A stretch of 64,000 bases of DNA from the NCBI GenBank assembly GCA_963813975.1, contig CAWFAP010000008.1:186001-250000 (forward strand). Reading direction: 5' to 3'. The number at the start of each line of letters is the position of its first letter. The stretch's first letter is position 1. The translations under genes were made by a program, and so were the position numbers. Shown here one piece after another: positions 43,924 through 53,611 of the stretch. The stretch comes from RYN-230 sp963813975 (GTDB taxonomy: Bacteria; Actinomycetota; Actinomycetes; Streptosporangiales; Streptosporangiaceae). The notes under the pieces were generated by a model. That model saw nothing but the letters and a program-made list of their open reading frames with translations. It had not been told where the DNA came from and ran no database searches.

Positions 43924-44911
43924 TCAGCCCCGCCTTCGGCCGGGCCCGCCGCCCGGCGAACCCCGCTCCAGGTCGACCCGGCGCAGTTCCACGCCCTCCG
44001 CGGTCGGCACCGCGCGGGCCAGCGACCCGGGCGGCAGCGAGCTCTGCAGGATCTCATCGGGCAGCTGGACCGAGCCGTCACGGGAGACGACCAGGTAGTC
44101 CTCACCCTGGTGCCCCTCGGCGCCCACCCGGCCGTCGCGGATGGTCACGGTCCGGCCGAGCGCGCTGCCCACGTCCGGGTCATGGGTCACGACCACCACC
44201 GTGGTGCCGAGGTCCTCATTGGCCGCGCGAATCAGGTCCACGACCGTCCTCGCGGTTTCGTGATCGAGCTGGCTGGTCGGCTCGTCCGCGAGCAGCAGCC
44301 GGGGACCGTTGGCCAGGGCGACCGCGAGAGCCAGCCGTTGCTGCTCACCGCCGGAGAGCCGGCCAGCGGGCCGCGCAGGCCGGGCCCAGGCCCACGGCGT
44401 CGAGCAGGCCCAGGGCTCGGCGCCGCTTGACCGCCCGGGACCGGCGGGTCGGGCCCTGGGCGAACAGCACATTGCCCAGGGCGGTCTCGTTGTGCAGCAG
44501 GTTGCGCCCCGGGTTCTGGAGCACGACACCGACGTCGCGCAGCCGCATGCCGGCGGCGGACCGGCCCGTCAGCTCCCCCAGGCGCCGCCCGCACACCTCG
44601 ACCAGGCCGGCGGTGGGCCGCAACAGCCCGGCGAGGAGCCACAGCAGCGTGGATTTCCCGGCCCCCGAAGGGCCGAGGAGCGCGACGGTATCCCCCTCGG
44701 CCACCGCGAGATCCACCCCGCGCAGCGCGGTGATCTCCTCCCCCGGGGCCCCGTACACCTGGACCAGGCCTTCGCAGCGCACCAGCACCGCGCCGTTCGC
44801 GTCACGTTCGGCCGCGCCGCGGCCCCCGTGATCTGCGCCGTGGCCCGCGCCCGCCGCGAAGCTGGCGCCCGCCTCGAAGCCGCCCGGGCGGTTGCCCGCC
44901 GTGGGGGTCAT
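43924..44911 (-). pseudogene. Second ABC ATPase, frameshifted just before the signature motif
   Basis: ATG 44911 overlaps the permease stop. The first frame carries Walker A GPSGAGKSTLL and Q-loop VVLQNPGRN but ends at 44345; the remainder, beginning with LSGGEQQRLALAVAL and LLLADEPTSQLD, is in another frame to 43924. The shift lies within about 44350-44395, in a run of GC-rich bases. Joined, it would be a normal 330-residue MacB/LolD-type ATPase with a C-terminal extension. Since both halves are well conserved, a sequencing indel is as likely as real inactivation. Confidence 0.8.
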
Positions 44912-47900
44912 GTCGGTGTCTCCCGGAGCTGGTCCAGGCTGACGCCGCGGACCAGCAGCACGCTTGCCGTGACCGCAGCGACTGCGAGCAGCACGACTGC
45001 CCCGCCGAGCAGCACTACCAGGGGCGCCGCAGCCGGAACGTAGGTCAGCGGGGTCGCAGGCGTGGTCAGGAACTCAGGTACCGTGCGCAGGGCCAGGACC
45101 GCGGCGAGCAGCCCGCTGCCGATGCCGATGATGACGCCGAACCCGAGCACCAGGGCCATCTCGGTGAGGACGGCCCGGCGGAGCGTGCCGGTGGCCACCC
45201 CGGACGCCGCAAGCGCCGCGTACTCGTACCGGCGCCGGCGCGCGGAGACGTACAGGCCGAGCACCGCCGCCCCGGCGGCCAGCAGCGCCGCGGCCGCGGC
45301 GTCCGCCAGGAACAGCACGCTGGCCAGGGCGGGTCCTTGCCGCGCGAAACCCGTCGCCACCGACGCGGTCGTGCTCACCGACAGCACCCGCAGCCCGGCG
45401 GCCTTCAGCCGCGGCTCGATGCCGGCCTGGGCCCCGGCGGCGAGCCATACCTGCTGGCTGGCGTCCGGGAAGCTCTCTCCCGCCGCGAGCTCGGCGTACC
45501 GGCGGTCCACGATCTCGCCGGCTTGCGGCGTACCCGGCACCACGCTCGCGGCGCTGATCACCCGCAGTTCGAGCGGGCTGCCGTCGAGTCCCACCCCGGA
45601 CGCGAGCTGCTCGCCGTGGCGGAGCATCGCGCTGGACACCACCGCGGGGAGCGGGGAGGGCCGGTTCGCGGAGAGCAGCAGGCTGTCCTGCTTCGGGTGC
45701 CCGGCGAATTTCCAGTCCAGTCCGGCCGCGGATCCCGTCACCTGGTCCGGCGGGTTGTCCTGGCGCCCGGGACGCCACCGCGCCGCGGCGGACAGCAGGC
45801 CGGCCGCGGCAGGCACCCAGCCGACGGCCCCGCGCATCTGCACCGCCTTGATGGTGAGCGACCCGGTCACCGGGCTCTGCAGGAAGTGCCTCGGCGGGGT
45901 GAGGTCGAGATCCCGGAGCACACACGGGCAGCCGACGAGCGGAGCGGTCAGCGTGGCAGTGCCACGGGCAGGCAGCGGTCCCAGGATCACGGGCGACGCC
46001 CCGGTGGTGACATCGGCTGACAGCACCGAGCCCGGCGGCGACAGGGCGTGGACGTCCACGGTGATCCGCAGCGCGCTGCCGCTGAAGATGACCGGGGCCG
46101 GGGCCGGCGGGGCCAGCTCCCGGGCCAGTTCCGCAGGCGGCCGGCTCGTGAATCCGGGGCGCCACGCCGCGACCCGGGCGAACCGCTGCGGGTCCACGGC
46201 CAGCACGGTCAGCCCGGAGTTGCTGCTGGACAGGCTGGTGTAGCGGTCCACCGCGGCAGCCATCCGGCCACCTGGATCGGCGTGTTCCACGATGGTCCCG
46301 AGGTTCTTGCCCGCCGGCACCCCGACCGTGAGCACCGCCGGCGCACCGACTTCGGCCGCGGCGACGAGATGCTCATTGTTGCGGTCCACGGCCCAGGCGG
46401 CGACCGCGAACGTGCTCAGCGCGAACGCGGTCGCGAGCACGATCGTGGTCCGGGTCCCGCCCGGGCGCCGGGCGACATGCCTGAGCGCGAGGAACAGGCC
46501 AATACCGCCCCCGGTGCCGGTCCGGGCGAAGGCCGCCTGGCAGGCCAGCGGGAGCAGCCGTGAGGCGATGACCGCGATGGCCAGGCCCAGCAACCCGGGG
46601 ACGAGCAGGCCCAGGGCGCCGTGCCGGGCCGACCCGATCTGCCCGGTGACCGCCAGCTCCAGCAGGCCCGCGACGGCCGCGGTCGCCAGCACCGCGTCCG
46701 CCACCCAGCCCCGCCCGGCGGGTTTGCGGCCGGACCGGCGCCATTCCTCCACGACGGGCCGCTGCAGGGTCCGGCGGGCGGCGAGCACGACGGCTAGCAG
46801 GCCGCCCGCCGTGGCCAGGCCGGCCGCGGCCCAGGCCTGCGGGGGCAGCACGACCGCGGTGCCCGGGCGCAGCAGGACCCGGCTGAACGCCGCCGTCGCG
46901 GCCCAGCCGGCCAGGGTGCCGACCGGCAGCGCCAGCGCGAGCAGCAGCACCGGCTCGGACATCCCGAACATGATCGTCCGCCAGCCACCGCGGCCACGCA
47001 GCTTGGCCAGGGACACATCGTGCCCGCGCGCGTCGATCGCATCGCCGACGGACAGGAAGAGCAGCAGCAGGCAGGCGGCCAGCAGCTGCGCGGTGATCAG
47101 CACTACCGGGATCTCCACCGCGCGCCAGCTGACCTGCACCGCCTGGAGCGTGGCCGGGATGCCGGTGGTGACCAGCACCTGCTGCTGCTGCAGCACGACG
47201 GAGGTACTGAAGGCGGTCATGGCCGACGCCAGCGGGGGGACCTCGCCGCCGGTGAGCCGGGACTGGGCCAGCAGGTCATCCACCACCGCGGCGCCCTGCT
47301 GCTGCGGGGGTCCCTGCTCCAGCGTGACCCGCGGCGTGAACAGGGCGTCGATCGGGCTGGTCGCGGAGAAGTAGATGGAACCGCGGCCGAACCAGTACCC
47401 GCGGCCCTGGTCCGGGCTCCGGTAGAGCCCGGTGATGGTGAAAGCTGGCCAGCCGGCGAACTGGACGCGCTGGCCGAGGTGCCACCCGAGGAGAGCCGCC
47501 GTCCGGTGGCTGACCAGCACCTGGCCGCGGGCCGTGGGGCAGTGGCCGCTGATCCGCAGCTGAGGACACACGCCGCTCCGCCAGGCCAGCGGGACCGACG
47601 TCCTGTACTGCGGGAAGGGCAGCGCGGTCTCCACCGCGAAGACCGGCGGGCTGAACAGCCCGCGTCCGGACAGGCTGCCCAGTCCATGCCCGAGCTGGCT
47701 GCGCACCGCCGGCTGCAGCTGGCCGAGCAGGCCGGGAACGGCGCCAGTCTCGTTGGCCTCGTAGCCGCGGCCGGCGAACCCGGTTCGGGCCACGGTGTCA
47801 CGCAGGATGGAGGTCCGGGCCGCCTGGTAGTAGATGGGCCCGGCGGCCGCCGCCGCGGTGGCCACCAGGGCCACCGCGAGGATCATCAGGGTCGTGCCAC

Positions 47901-47943
47901 CCCGTTGCGCCATTCCGCGCAGGACCGCCGCCGGCCGGATCAT
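44908..47943 (-). CDS. FtsX/MacB-like ABC transporter permease
   Basis: A 1011-residue membrane protein with two FtsX-type repeats. A first helix (TTLMILAVALVATAAAAAGPIYY) leads to a large external domain, then three helices around residues 300-400, a second set near 430-520 with another external domain, and three C-terminal helices (SVLFLADAAAAALLAAGAAVLGLYV, MALVLGFGVIIGIGSGLLAAV, APLVVLLGGAVVLLAVAAVTASVLL). ATG 47943 overlaps the stop of the upstream propeller gene. With two ATPases it should form a mechanotransmission-type transporter acting on substrates at the outer face of the membrane, such as lipids, lipoproteins or antimicrobial peptides. Confidence 0.85.
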   Translation of the reverse strand: MIRPAAVLRGMAQRGGTTLMILAVALVATAAAAAGPIYYQAARTSILRDTVARTGFAGRGYEANETGAVPGLLGQLQPAVRSQLGHGLGSLSGRGLFSPPVFAVETALPFPQYRTSVPLAWRSGVCPQLRISGHCPTARGQVLVSHRTAALLGWHLGQRVQFAGWPAFTITGLYRSPDQGRGYWFGRGSIYFSATSPIDALFTPRVTLEQGPPQQQGAAVVDDLLAQSRLTGGEVPPLASAMTAFSTSVVLQQQQVLVTTGIPATLQAVQVSWRAVEIPVVLITAQLLAACLLLLFLSVGDAIDARGHDVSLAKLRGRGGWRTIMFGMSEPVLLLALALPVGTLAGWAATAAFSRVLLRPGTAVVLPPQAWAAAGLATAGGLLAVVLAARRTLQRPVVEEWRRSGRKPAGRGWVADAVLATAAVAGLLELAVTGQIGSARHGALGLLVPGLLGLAIAVIASRLLPLACQAAFARTGTGGGIGLFLALRHVARRPGGTRTTIVLATAFALSTFAVAAWAVDRNNEHLVAAAEVGAPAVLTVGVPAGKNLGTIVEHADPGGRMAAAVDRYTSLSSSNSGLTVLAVDPQRFARVAAWRPGFTSRPPAELARELAPPAPAPVIFSGSALRITVDVHALSPPGSVLSADVTTGASPVILGPLPARGTATLTAPLVGCPCVLRDLDLTPPRHFLQSPVTGSLTIKAVQMRGAVGWVPAAAGLLSAAARWRPGRQDNPPDQVTGSAAGLDWKFAGHPKQDSLLLSANRPSPLPAVVSSAMLRHGEQLASGVGLDGSPLELRVISAASVVPGTPQAGEIVDRRYAELAAGESFPDASQQVWLAAGAQAGIEPRLKAAGLRVLSVSTTASVATGFARQGPALASVLFLADAAAAALLAAGAAVLGLYVSARRRRYEYAALAASGVATGTLRRAVLTEMALVLGFGVIIGIGSGLLAAVLALRTVPEFLTTPATPLTYVPAAAPLVVLLGGAVVLLAVAAVTASVLLVRGVSLDQLRETPT

Positions 47944-49145
47944 CGCAGCCACGCAACCGGGAGTCCGCGCCCCGGGGCGACCGCGGCCAGCCCGCCGGCC
48001 GCGTGGGCGACCACCCATTGCGATCCGCCGGCCGCCGCGCAGAGAACTGATGCGCCATCCGGCGCCCAGACGCACGCGTCATAGCGGCCGGCCGACGCCG
48101 GAAGGCTGCTGGACACGACCGGCAGGCCCGCGGCCCAGACGCTCAGCTGCGCGGCGCCGCTGCGGCTGGTGCTCAGGTAGGCCAGCGACTTCGCGGACAG
48201 CGACCATACCGGGGCGTTCAGGTCCGGCCCGGCACCTCCCCGGGCCGGGAGCGCGGCGGTCATCCGGCCGGAACGGGTGAGGATGACGATGCCCCCATCC
48301 GATCCGCCCGCAGCTGGCCGGACCGTCACTGCGGCCGCGGCTCCGGTCGGACTGGGATACACGGCGAGCGACACCGCCAGGTGGCGGGGCAGGCCCACCT
48401 CGCGGCGCAGCTCGCTGGCCGTGGCGAGCAGCACCGGCAGCAGGCCCACGTCGCGGAGCACAACTGTGGCATCGGGGTTGTTCTGGAGCGACACGGCGGC
48501 CGCGGGAAGTGGCGCCGTGACCGTGGTGAACACTCCGGCGGCGGCCGGGTCGCCCGCGACCTGGTCCCCGCTGCCCAGCGAAACCGACCGGCCAGTGGCG
48601 ATCGAGATCACCGAGATGGGGTTGCTGGACGCGAAGGTCGGGTCCCCGTAGTCGTGCAGCATCACGACGTCCTGCTCATGATCGGCGAAGGGGTCCGGCA
48701 GCGTGACCGTGGTGTTGCTGCTGAGCGGGACCTTTCCCGCGAAGCTGGCCAGCCTGGGACCTGGGCTGACGCTGATCACCTGCCCGTTGAGCAGCGAGAT
48801 GTAGTGGTTGGCCGGCGACGCTGCCACCGCGTCGCCCACGTTCCCGAGGCCGGGGGCCAGGGCCAGGTGGCTGCCGTCCGGGTCCGCGACGGCGAGGCTC
48901 CCGGACCCCGTGACGACGACGACCCGGCCGGCCGCCCGGACGGCCGGGCCCGCCGGCTGGTGTCCCGGCCGCGCGGCGGCCGGTGACCGGGAGGCCGGGG
49001 ATCCCGCGACCAGCGGGGGCAGCAGCCGGCCCGCGGCCACCACGGCCGCCACCCCGGCGAGCACGCACGCGGGCACGAGCAGGCGCCGCCACCAGGGTGG
49101 GGGCGGCGGCTCGGGATCGAGGGCGGGGAACCGCCGCCGCGGCAT
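47940..49145 (-). CDS. Membrane-anchored beta-propeller-like protein of the ABC operon
   Basis: A protein of about 401 residues with a short cytoplasmic Pro-rich start, one transmembrane helix (LLVPACVLAGVAAVVAAGRLL) and an external domain made of repeated strands ending in patterns such as VAASPANHYISLL, VWSLSAKSLAYLSTSRSG and CVWAPDGASVLCAA, typical of WD40/TolB-like blades. ATG 49145 is preferred; an in-frame ATG at 49196 would add 17 residues and has no ribosome site. The stop overlaps the permease start, so it probably works with the transporter as a sensor or substrate-binding partner. Confidence 0.75.
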   Translation of the reverse strand: MPRRRFPALDPEPPPPPWWRRLLVPACVLAGVAAVVAAGRLLPPLVAGSPASRSPAAARPGHQPAGPAVRAAGRVVVVTGSGSLAVADPDGSHLALAPGLGNVGDAVAASPANHYISLLNGQVISVSPGPRLASFAGKVPLSSNTTVTLPDPFADHEQDVVMLHDYGDPTFASSNPISVISIATGRSVSLGSGDQVAGDPAAAGVFTTVTAPLPAAAVSLQNNPDATVVLRDVGLLPVLLATASELRREVGLPRHLAVSLAVYPSPTGAAAAVTVRPAAGGSDGGIVILTRSGRMTAALPARGGAGPDLNAPVWSLSAKSLAYLSTSRSGAAQLSVWAAGLPVVSSSLPASAGRYDACVWAPDGASVLCAAAGGSQWVVAHAAGGLAAVAPGRGLPVAWLR

Positions 49146-49214
49146 CTCGTCCCGCTGGAAACCCGCCACGGTGCCACGATAAATGGCGCCGATCACGGCG
49201 AGATCAAGCCGCGC

Positions 49215-49586
49215 TCAGCGGCAGGCCTGGGCGAAGCCCAGCGCTTCGCGGGCCAGCGGCACCCAGGCCAGCTCCGACTCCGGGTCCAGGCTGAACCACT
49301 CCTTCATCGGCGTGCCCTTGTTGGCGTCGAACCGCACCCCGTCGCCGCCGGCGACCAGCGCGTTAACCCGCCGGGCCGGGAGCTTCACTACCAGCCTCCC
49401 GCGGACGAACATCGCGAAGATCTTCTTCTCCCAGCGCAGTGCGCCACGGCCGAAGCCGCGGCCGCCGCTCGGCGGGGTCACCCCGGGACAGCCAACCAGC
49501 TCGTCGACCAGGTCCTCGAAACGATGCTCCGCCGCCGGCTCGTGCTCCGCCGCGCGGTGCTCGCCTGCCCCGTGTTCGCCTGCCAC
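49215..49586 (-). CDS. TfoX/YjbR-like small protein
   Basis: A 123-residue protein: FEDLVDELVGCPGVTPP, FGRGALRWEKKIFAMFVRGRLVVKLPARRV, then VRFDANKGTPMKEWFSLD. This pattern is seen in the TfoX-N/MmcQ-YjbR group of small alpha/beta proteins. The first 20 residues are a Glu/His/Ala-rich extension, and an internal start could give a shorter form. No function can be assigned. Confidence 0.7.
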   Translation of the reverse strand: MAGEHGAGEHRAAEHEPAAEHRFEDLVDELVGCPGVTPPSGGRGFGRGALRWEKKIFAMFVRGRLVVKLPARRVNALVAGGDGVRFDANKGTPMKEWFSLDPESELAWVPLAREALGFAQACR

Positions 49587-49662
49587 GGGCCCAGGTTAAG
49601 CCGCGGCACCGACAATCCGCCCTCCGTCAGCGGGCCGCGGCGGCGTGGCGGACACTGGAACC

Positions 49663-50635
49663 ATGCGCTATCTCACCACCGGCACCGCGAAGCAGATTTC
49701 CAAGATCGGCCTGGGCACCTGGCAGTTCGGCTCGAAGGAGTGGGGCTACGGCGAGCCGTACGCCGAGCAGGTGGCGCACGCGATCGTGCGCCGGGCCATC
49801 GAGCTGGGCGTGAGCCTCTTCGACACGGCCGAGATCTACGGGTACGGGCGCAGCGAGCGGATCCTGGGCCAGGCCCTGGGCGACGACCTGAACTCGGTGT
49901 TCCTGGCCACGAAGGTCTTCCCGGTGCTCCCGCTGTCCCCGGTCGTGGAGCAGCGCGCCGTGGCCAGCGCGAACCGGCTCGGCGCCCGGCACCTGGACCT
50001 GTACCAGATGCACCAGCCGAACCCGGTGGTCCGGGACGGCCCGGCCATGCGCGGGATGCGGGCCCTGCAGCGGGTCGGGCTCGTCGGCGAGGTGGGAGTC
50101 AGCAACTATTCGCTGGACCGCTGGCGGGCCGCCGAGGCCGGGCTGGGTGGCCCGGTCCTGAGCAACCAGGTCCGGTACAACCTCGTCGAACCGGTCCCCC
50201 GAGCGGGACCTGCTGCCCTACGCCGAGTCCGAGGGCCGGGTGATCATCGCGTACAGCCCGCTGGCCCAGGGGCTGCTGTCCGGGCGCTACCACCGCGACA
50301 ACCTGCCCGCCAACCGGATCCGCGGCGCCAACCCGCTGTTCCTCCCGGAGAACATCGAGCGGGCCGCCGAGCTGATCAGCGTGCTGGGCGGGGTGGCTGA
50401 CGCGCACGGGGCCACCCCGTCCCAGATCGCGCTGGCCTGGGCAATCCGCAGCCCGGCCGTGACCGCGATCCCGGGCGCGTCCAGCGTCGAGCAACTGGAG
50501 AGCAACGTGGCCGCGGCCGACATCGACCTCAGCGACGAGGAGGACCAGGCCCTGCGGACGGCGTCGGACCAATTCCGGCCGCTCACCGGGCGGGCCGCCG
50601 CCCCCCGCCTGCTCCGCGCCCGGTTCGCCCGCTGA
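49663..50635 (+). pseudogene. Aldo/keto reductase, frameshifted at a run of five C
   Basis: An AKR with a normal (beta/alpha)8 pattern: LGTWQFGSKEWGYGEP, LFDTAEIYGYGRSE (catalytic Asp and Tyr), LATKV (Lys), LYQMHQPNP (His) in one frame, then VIIAYSPLAQGLLSGRY and PSQIALAWAI in another. The frames meet at 50196-50200 (CCCCC); taking away one C gives a continuous EPVPERDLLPYAESEGR. ATG 49663 is the likely start. Intact length would be about 323 residues. The lesion is a single homopolymer base, so sequencing error is quite possible. Confidence 0.8.
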
Positions 50636-50681
50636 CCGGTCCCGCTTCCCGCACCGGTCCCGCTCCCCTGACCCGCCGCGC

Positions 50682-51446
50682 TCAGCCCCGGCCGATGAAC
50701 GGCATGGTCGTCGCGGTGATCGTGAGGAACTGCACGTTCGCGTCCAGCGGCAGCCCGGCCATGTAGAGCACGGCCTCCGCCACGTGCTCCGCGCCGAACG
50801 TGGGCTCCGGGGCGACTGACCCGTCCGCCTGCAGCACTCCCTGCCCCATCCGCCGGGTCATCTCGGTCGCGGCGTTGCCGATGTCGATCTGGCCGCAGGC
50901 GATGCCGAACGCCCGGCCGTCCAGCGAGATCGACTTGGTCAGCCCGGTCATCGCGTGCTTGGTGGCGGTGTAGGCCACGGACTTCGGCCGCGGCACGTGC
51001 GCGGAGATCGACCCGTTGTTGATGATCCGGCCGCCGCGCGGGTCCTGCGCCTTCATCGTCCGCACCGCCTCCCGCGCGCACAGGAACGCGCCGGTGAGGT
51101 TGGTGTCGACGGCCCGCCGCCAGTCCTCCAGCGAGACCTCGTCGACCGCGCCGCCGGCGCCGAAAATCCCCGCGTTGTTCACCAGCAGGTCGGCGCGTCC
51201 CCACCGGCCGCGCACCGTATCAAACAGCGCCGCAACGGAACCCGCATCCGTGACATCGGTCACCACCGGCAGGGCGGCCCGCGCGGCTGGTGCGGGGAGT
51301 CCCGGGCGCGACACGGCCTCGCGCAGCGCATCCTCCCGGCGGCCCGCCACCGCCACCCGCCAGCCGGCCCCCAGCAGCGCCCAGGCGATCTGCCGGCCCA
51401 GCCCGGACCCGCCCCCGGTGACCACGGCTACTCCGGTGGTGGTCAT
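50682..51446 (-). CDS. SDR family oxidoreductase
   Basis: A 254-residue SDR: TGGGSGLG (residues 10-17), NNAG, Ser in NNGSISAH and YTATKHA with Tyr and Lys. ATG 51446 overlaps the stop of the upstream GNAT gene, so the two are co-translated. It differs from the other SDRs of the window in having NAATEMTRRMGQG near the substrate loop. Substrate unknown. Confidence 0.9.
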   Translation of the reverse strand: MTTTGVAVVTGGGSGLGRQIAWALLGAGWRVAVAGRREDALREAVSRPGLPAPAARAALPVVTDVTDAGSVAALFDTVRGRWGRADLLVNNAGIFGAGGAVDEVSLEDWRRAVDTNLTGAFLCAREAVRTMKAQDPRGGRIINNGSISAHVPRPKSVAYTATKHAMTGLTKSISLDGRAFGIACGQIDIGNAATEMTRRMGQGVLQADGSVAPEPTFGAEHVAEAVLYMAGLPLDANVQFLTITATTMPFIGRG

Positions 51447-52249
51447 GCCGCTCCTTCCGGGGCCCACTGGTAGGGCGTGGTCCGGGCCAGGCACCGGAAG
51501 CCCAGCCGGCGCAGGATCGGCTCGCTGTCGGCGGACGCGTCCACGGTCAGGTAACGGTAACCGCGGCGGGCGGCCAGCCCGGCCCGGTAGGCGATCAGCG
51601 CGCGGTAGATGCCGCGGCCCCGCCAGGCCGGCAGCGTCCCGGCGCCATGCAGGCCGGCGAACTCCGTGCCGGCGGGCAACTCGATCCGGGCGCCGCACAC
51701 AGGCTCATCCCCTGCCATGGCGAGCACCATGCAGGTCCGGGAAGGCATCTCCCGGAGCTGGGCCAGAAAGTACTGGGCCTGCGCGGTGTGGTCGCGGCCG
51801 AACACCCGCTCGTGCACCCCGGCGAGCAGGGCCACGTCGGCTTCAGTGGTTACCGGGCGCAGCGTGACTCCCTCGGGGAGCGTGACGTCGGGGGACACGC
51901 CCGCGACCTCCGCGACCATCACGGCCTCCTCAGCCTCGGCGGTGAACCCGGCCGCGGCCAGCCGGGCCCCCAGGTCAGGAGGCTGATCGTAGTCGTAGAG
52001 CTTCCATTCGAACGGCAGGCCGAGCCCGGCGAAGTAACGGACCTGCGCAGCGATGGCCTGGCTGGCCGCGGCCTCCGCCGGCTCCGGCCCGGACAGCCCC
52101 GACCAGGTGATGCCGGACCAGCCACCGTCAGCCGGATCCACCCTGCGCACGACCGCGCCGACGGCCTCCATGCGGGCTCCTGCCCCGTCCGCGCGGGCTC
52201 GGCGGCGGACCTGCTCATCGAATGCGGCTCGCAGGGCAGTGTCATCCAT
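51443..52249 (-). CDS. GNAT family N-acetyltransferase
   Basis: A 268-residue protein with one C-terminal GNAT domain: VTLRPVTTEADVALLAGVHERVFG, GAGTLPAWRGRGIYRALIAYRAGLA (acetyl-CoA loop) and ILRRLGFRCLARTTPY. The first 100 residues form a second, non-catalytic-looking half (YDYDQPPDLGARLAAAGF). It is upstream of and coupled to an SDR gene. The acceptor amine is unknown. Confidence 0.88.
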   Translation of the reverse strand: MDDTALRAAFDEQVRRRARADGAGARMEAVGAVVRRVDPADGGWSGITWSGLSGPEPAEAAASQAIAAQVRYFAGLGLPFEWKLYDYDQPPDLGARLAAAGFTAEAEEAVMVAEVAGVSPDVTLPEGVTLRPVTTEADVALLAGVHERVFGRDHTAQAQYFLAQLREMPSRTCMVLAMAGDEPVCGARIELPAGTEFAGLHGAGTLPAWRGRGIYRALIAYRAGLAARRGYRYLTVDASADSEPILRRLGFRCLARTTPYQWAPEGAA

Positions 52250-52324
52250 CCCGGCAGATCACCATTCCGGCCGGGGCCGCGCAAGTGGTTTGCGGCCCGT
52301 GATGTGCGGCCGTGGTTTCCGCTA

Positions 52325-53383
52325 TCAGGGGCGGCAGACGAAGATGCAGTTCTGCGGCCGGGGCGAGTCCAGCAGCTCCACCTGGCTGAAACCGGCCGTG
52401 GCCAGCATCTGGCTGGCCAGCTCGGTGCCCCACATGGCGCCGAGCCCGGCGCCGCCGCCGTCCAGGCCGACCGGGGTGCAGTACATGAGGCTTATCGCGT
52501 AGCACAGGGCGGCCAGCGGGTGCCCCACGTTGCCGGTCAGGTGGCTGGAGAACTTCGCGTCCACCAGGACGAACACCCCGCCGGGGGCCAGCACGGCCCG
52601 CACCCGGTCCAGCACTTCCTGCGGATCACGCTGGTCGTGCACGGCGTCGAACGCGGTGACCACGTCGAACTGCGGGCGGGCCGGCAGCGCCGCCGCGTCA
52701 CCGATCACGAACGCGGCATTGCCCAGGCCGACCGCGGCCCGGCGGGCCTCGGCGCTGGCCACTACGTGCCCGTCGATGTCCACGCCCACGAACCGGGAGG
52801 CGGGGAACGCCCGGGCGGCCACGGTGACCGCGTGCCCGGTCCCGCAGCCGAGGTCCAGCACCGTGGCCCCGGCCGCGAGCCGGGCGCGCAATCCGGGGAC
52901 GGCACCGAGGAAGCCGTCGACCAGCTGCTCGTCGTAGACCCGCCGCCAGGTATCACCGGGCTCCGCGCCGGCCGCAGCGAAGTGCGGCGCGAACGCGTCC
53001 GGGGGCAGGCCGCCGCCGGTCGTGAGGCACTGTTCCAGCGCGGGCAGCGCACCGGCGAACGCCTGCAGCATGGCGGCCATCGGGGCGGCGTTAGCCGCAG
53101 TGGCACCGGTGAGGAAGCGGGCGTGCTCGGCGGGCAGGGTGTACTCCCGGGTCACCGGGTCGTAGCGGAAGAAGCCCCCGGTGACCATGGCCCCCAGCCA
53201 CTCCCGGACGTAGCGTTCCTGCAGGCCCGCCCGGTCGGCCAGGCCGGCGCTCGTCGCCGGGCCGGCCGCGGCCGCCTCGAACAGGCCGGCCCGGTAGCCG
53301 AGGCTGATCAGCATGGTCATGGCACCGCCGGTCAGGGTGCGCACCAGGTGCCCGGCGAAGGAGCCGGTCGGGTCAGGGTCCAC
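52325..53383 (-). CDS. Class I SAM-dependent methyltransferase with N-terminal winged helix
   Basis: A 352-residue protein: an N-terminal winged-helix-like domain (SLGYRAGLFEAAAAGPATSAGLADRAGL, then YVREWLGAMVTGGFF) followed by a Rossmann methyltransferase domain with motif I VLDLGCGTGHAV near residue 170 and GVDIDGHVV. The layout resembles the O-methyltransferase-like proteins and Coq5/Rv2258c-type enzymes. GTG 53383 is the first start. Substrate not predictable. Confidence 0.88.
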   Translation of the reverse strand: MDPDPTGSFAGHLVRTLTGGAMTMLISLGYRAGLFEAAAAGPATSAGLADRAGLQERYVREWLGAMVTGGFFRYDPVTREYTLPAEHARFLTGATAANAAPMAAMLQAFAGALPALEQCLTTGGGLPPDAFAPHFAAAGAEPGDTWRRVYDEQLVDGFLGAVPGLRARLAAGATVLDLGCGTGHAVTVAARAFPASRFVGVDIDGHVVASAEARRAAVGLGNAAFVIGDAAALPARPQFDVVTAFDAVHDQRDPQEVLDRVRAVLAPGGVFVLVDAKFSSHLTGNVGHPLAALCYAISLMYCTPVGLDGGGAGLGAMWGTELASQMLATAGFSQVELLDSPRPQNCIFVCRP

Positions 53384-53611
53384 CGGATCATCGTGTCACT
53401 GGGTCGCTGGGCACCGCGTCATCATCGTTGGGCACTGCGTCATCGTGGCATCGGGCCATCGTGGGCACCCGGTGATTCCGGACCCCTTAGGCTGGGGAGA
53501 TACCCGTCGCCGGGAAGGCACCCGCGGCAGGTGTCGCTGGGCAGGTGCCACTGGGCAGGTGCCGCTGGATGGGGCCGCGGGGCAGGTACCCGCCGGAGGC
53601 AGGAGGTCGGC
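53384..53611. other. Intergenic stretch with short direct repeats
   Basis: Between the methyltransferase and the DUF5302 gene are imperfect repeats of GTCATCGTTGGGCAC type (53390-53470) and of CTGGGCAGGTGCC type (53531-53570). No gene was recognised. They probably include both divergent promoters, but no clear pair was found. Confidence 0.5.

Noticed and set aside
53384..53611. Small gene in the repeated stretch before DUF5302
   Set aside because: Open frames there encode repeat-derived peptides without conservation signals; only the DUF5302 gene has a proper ribosome site.
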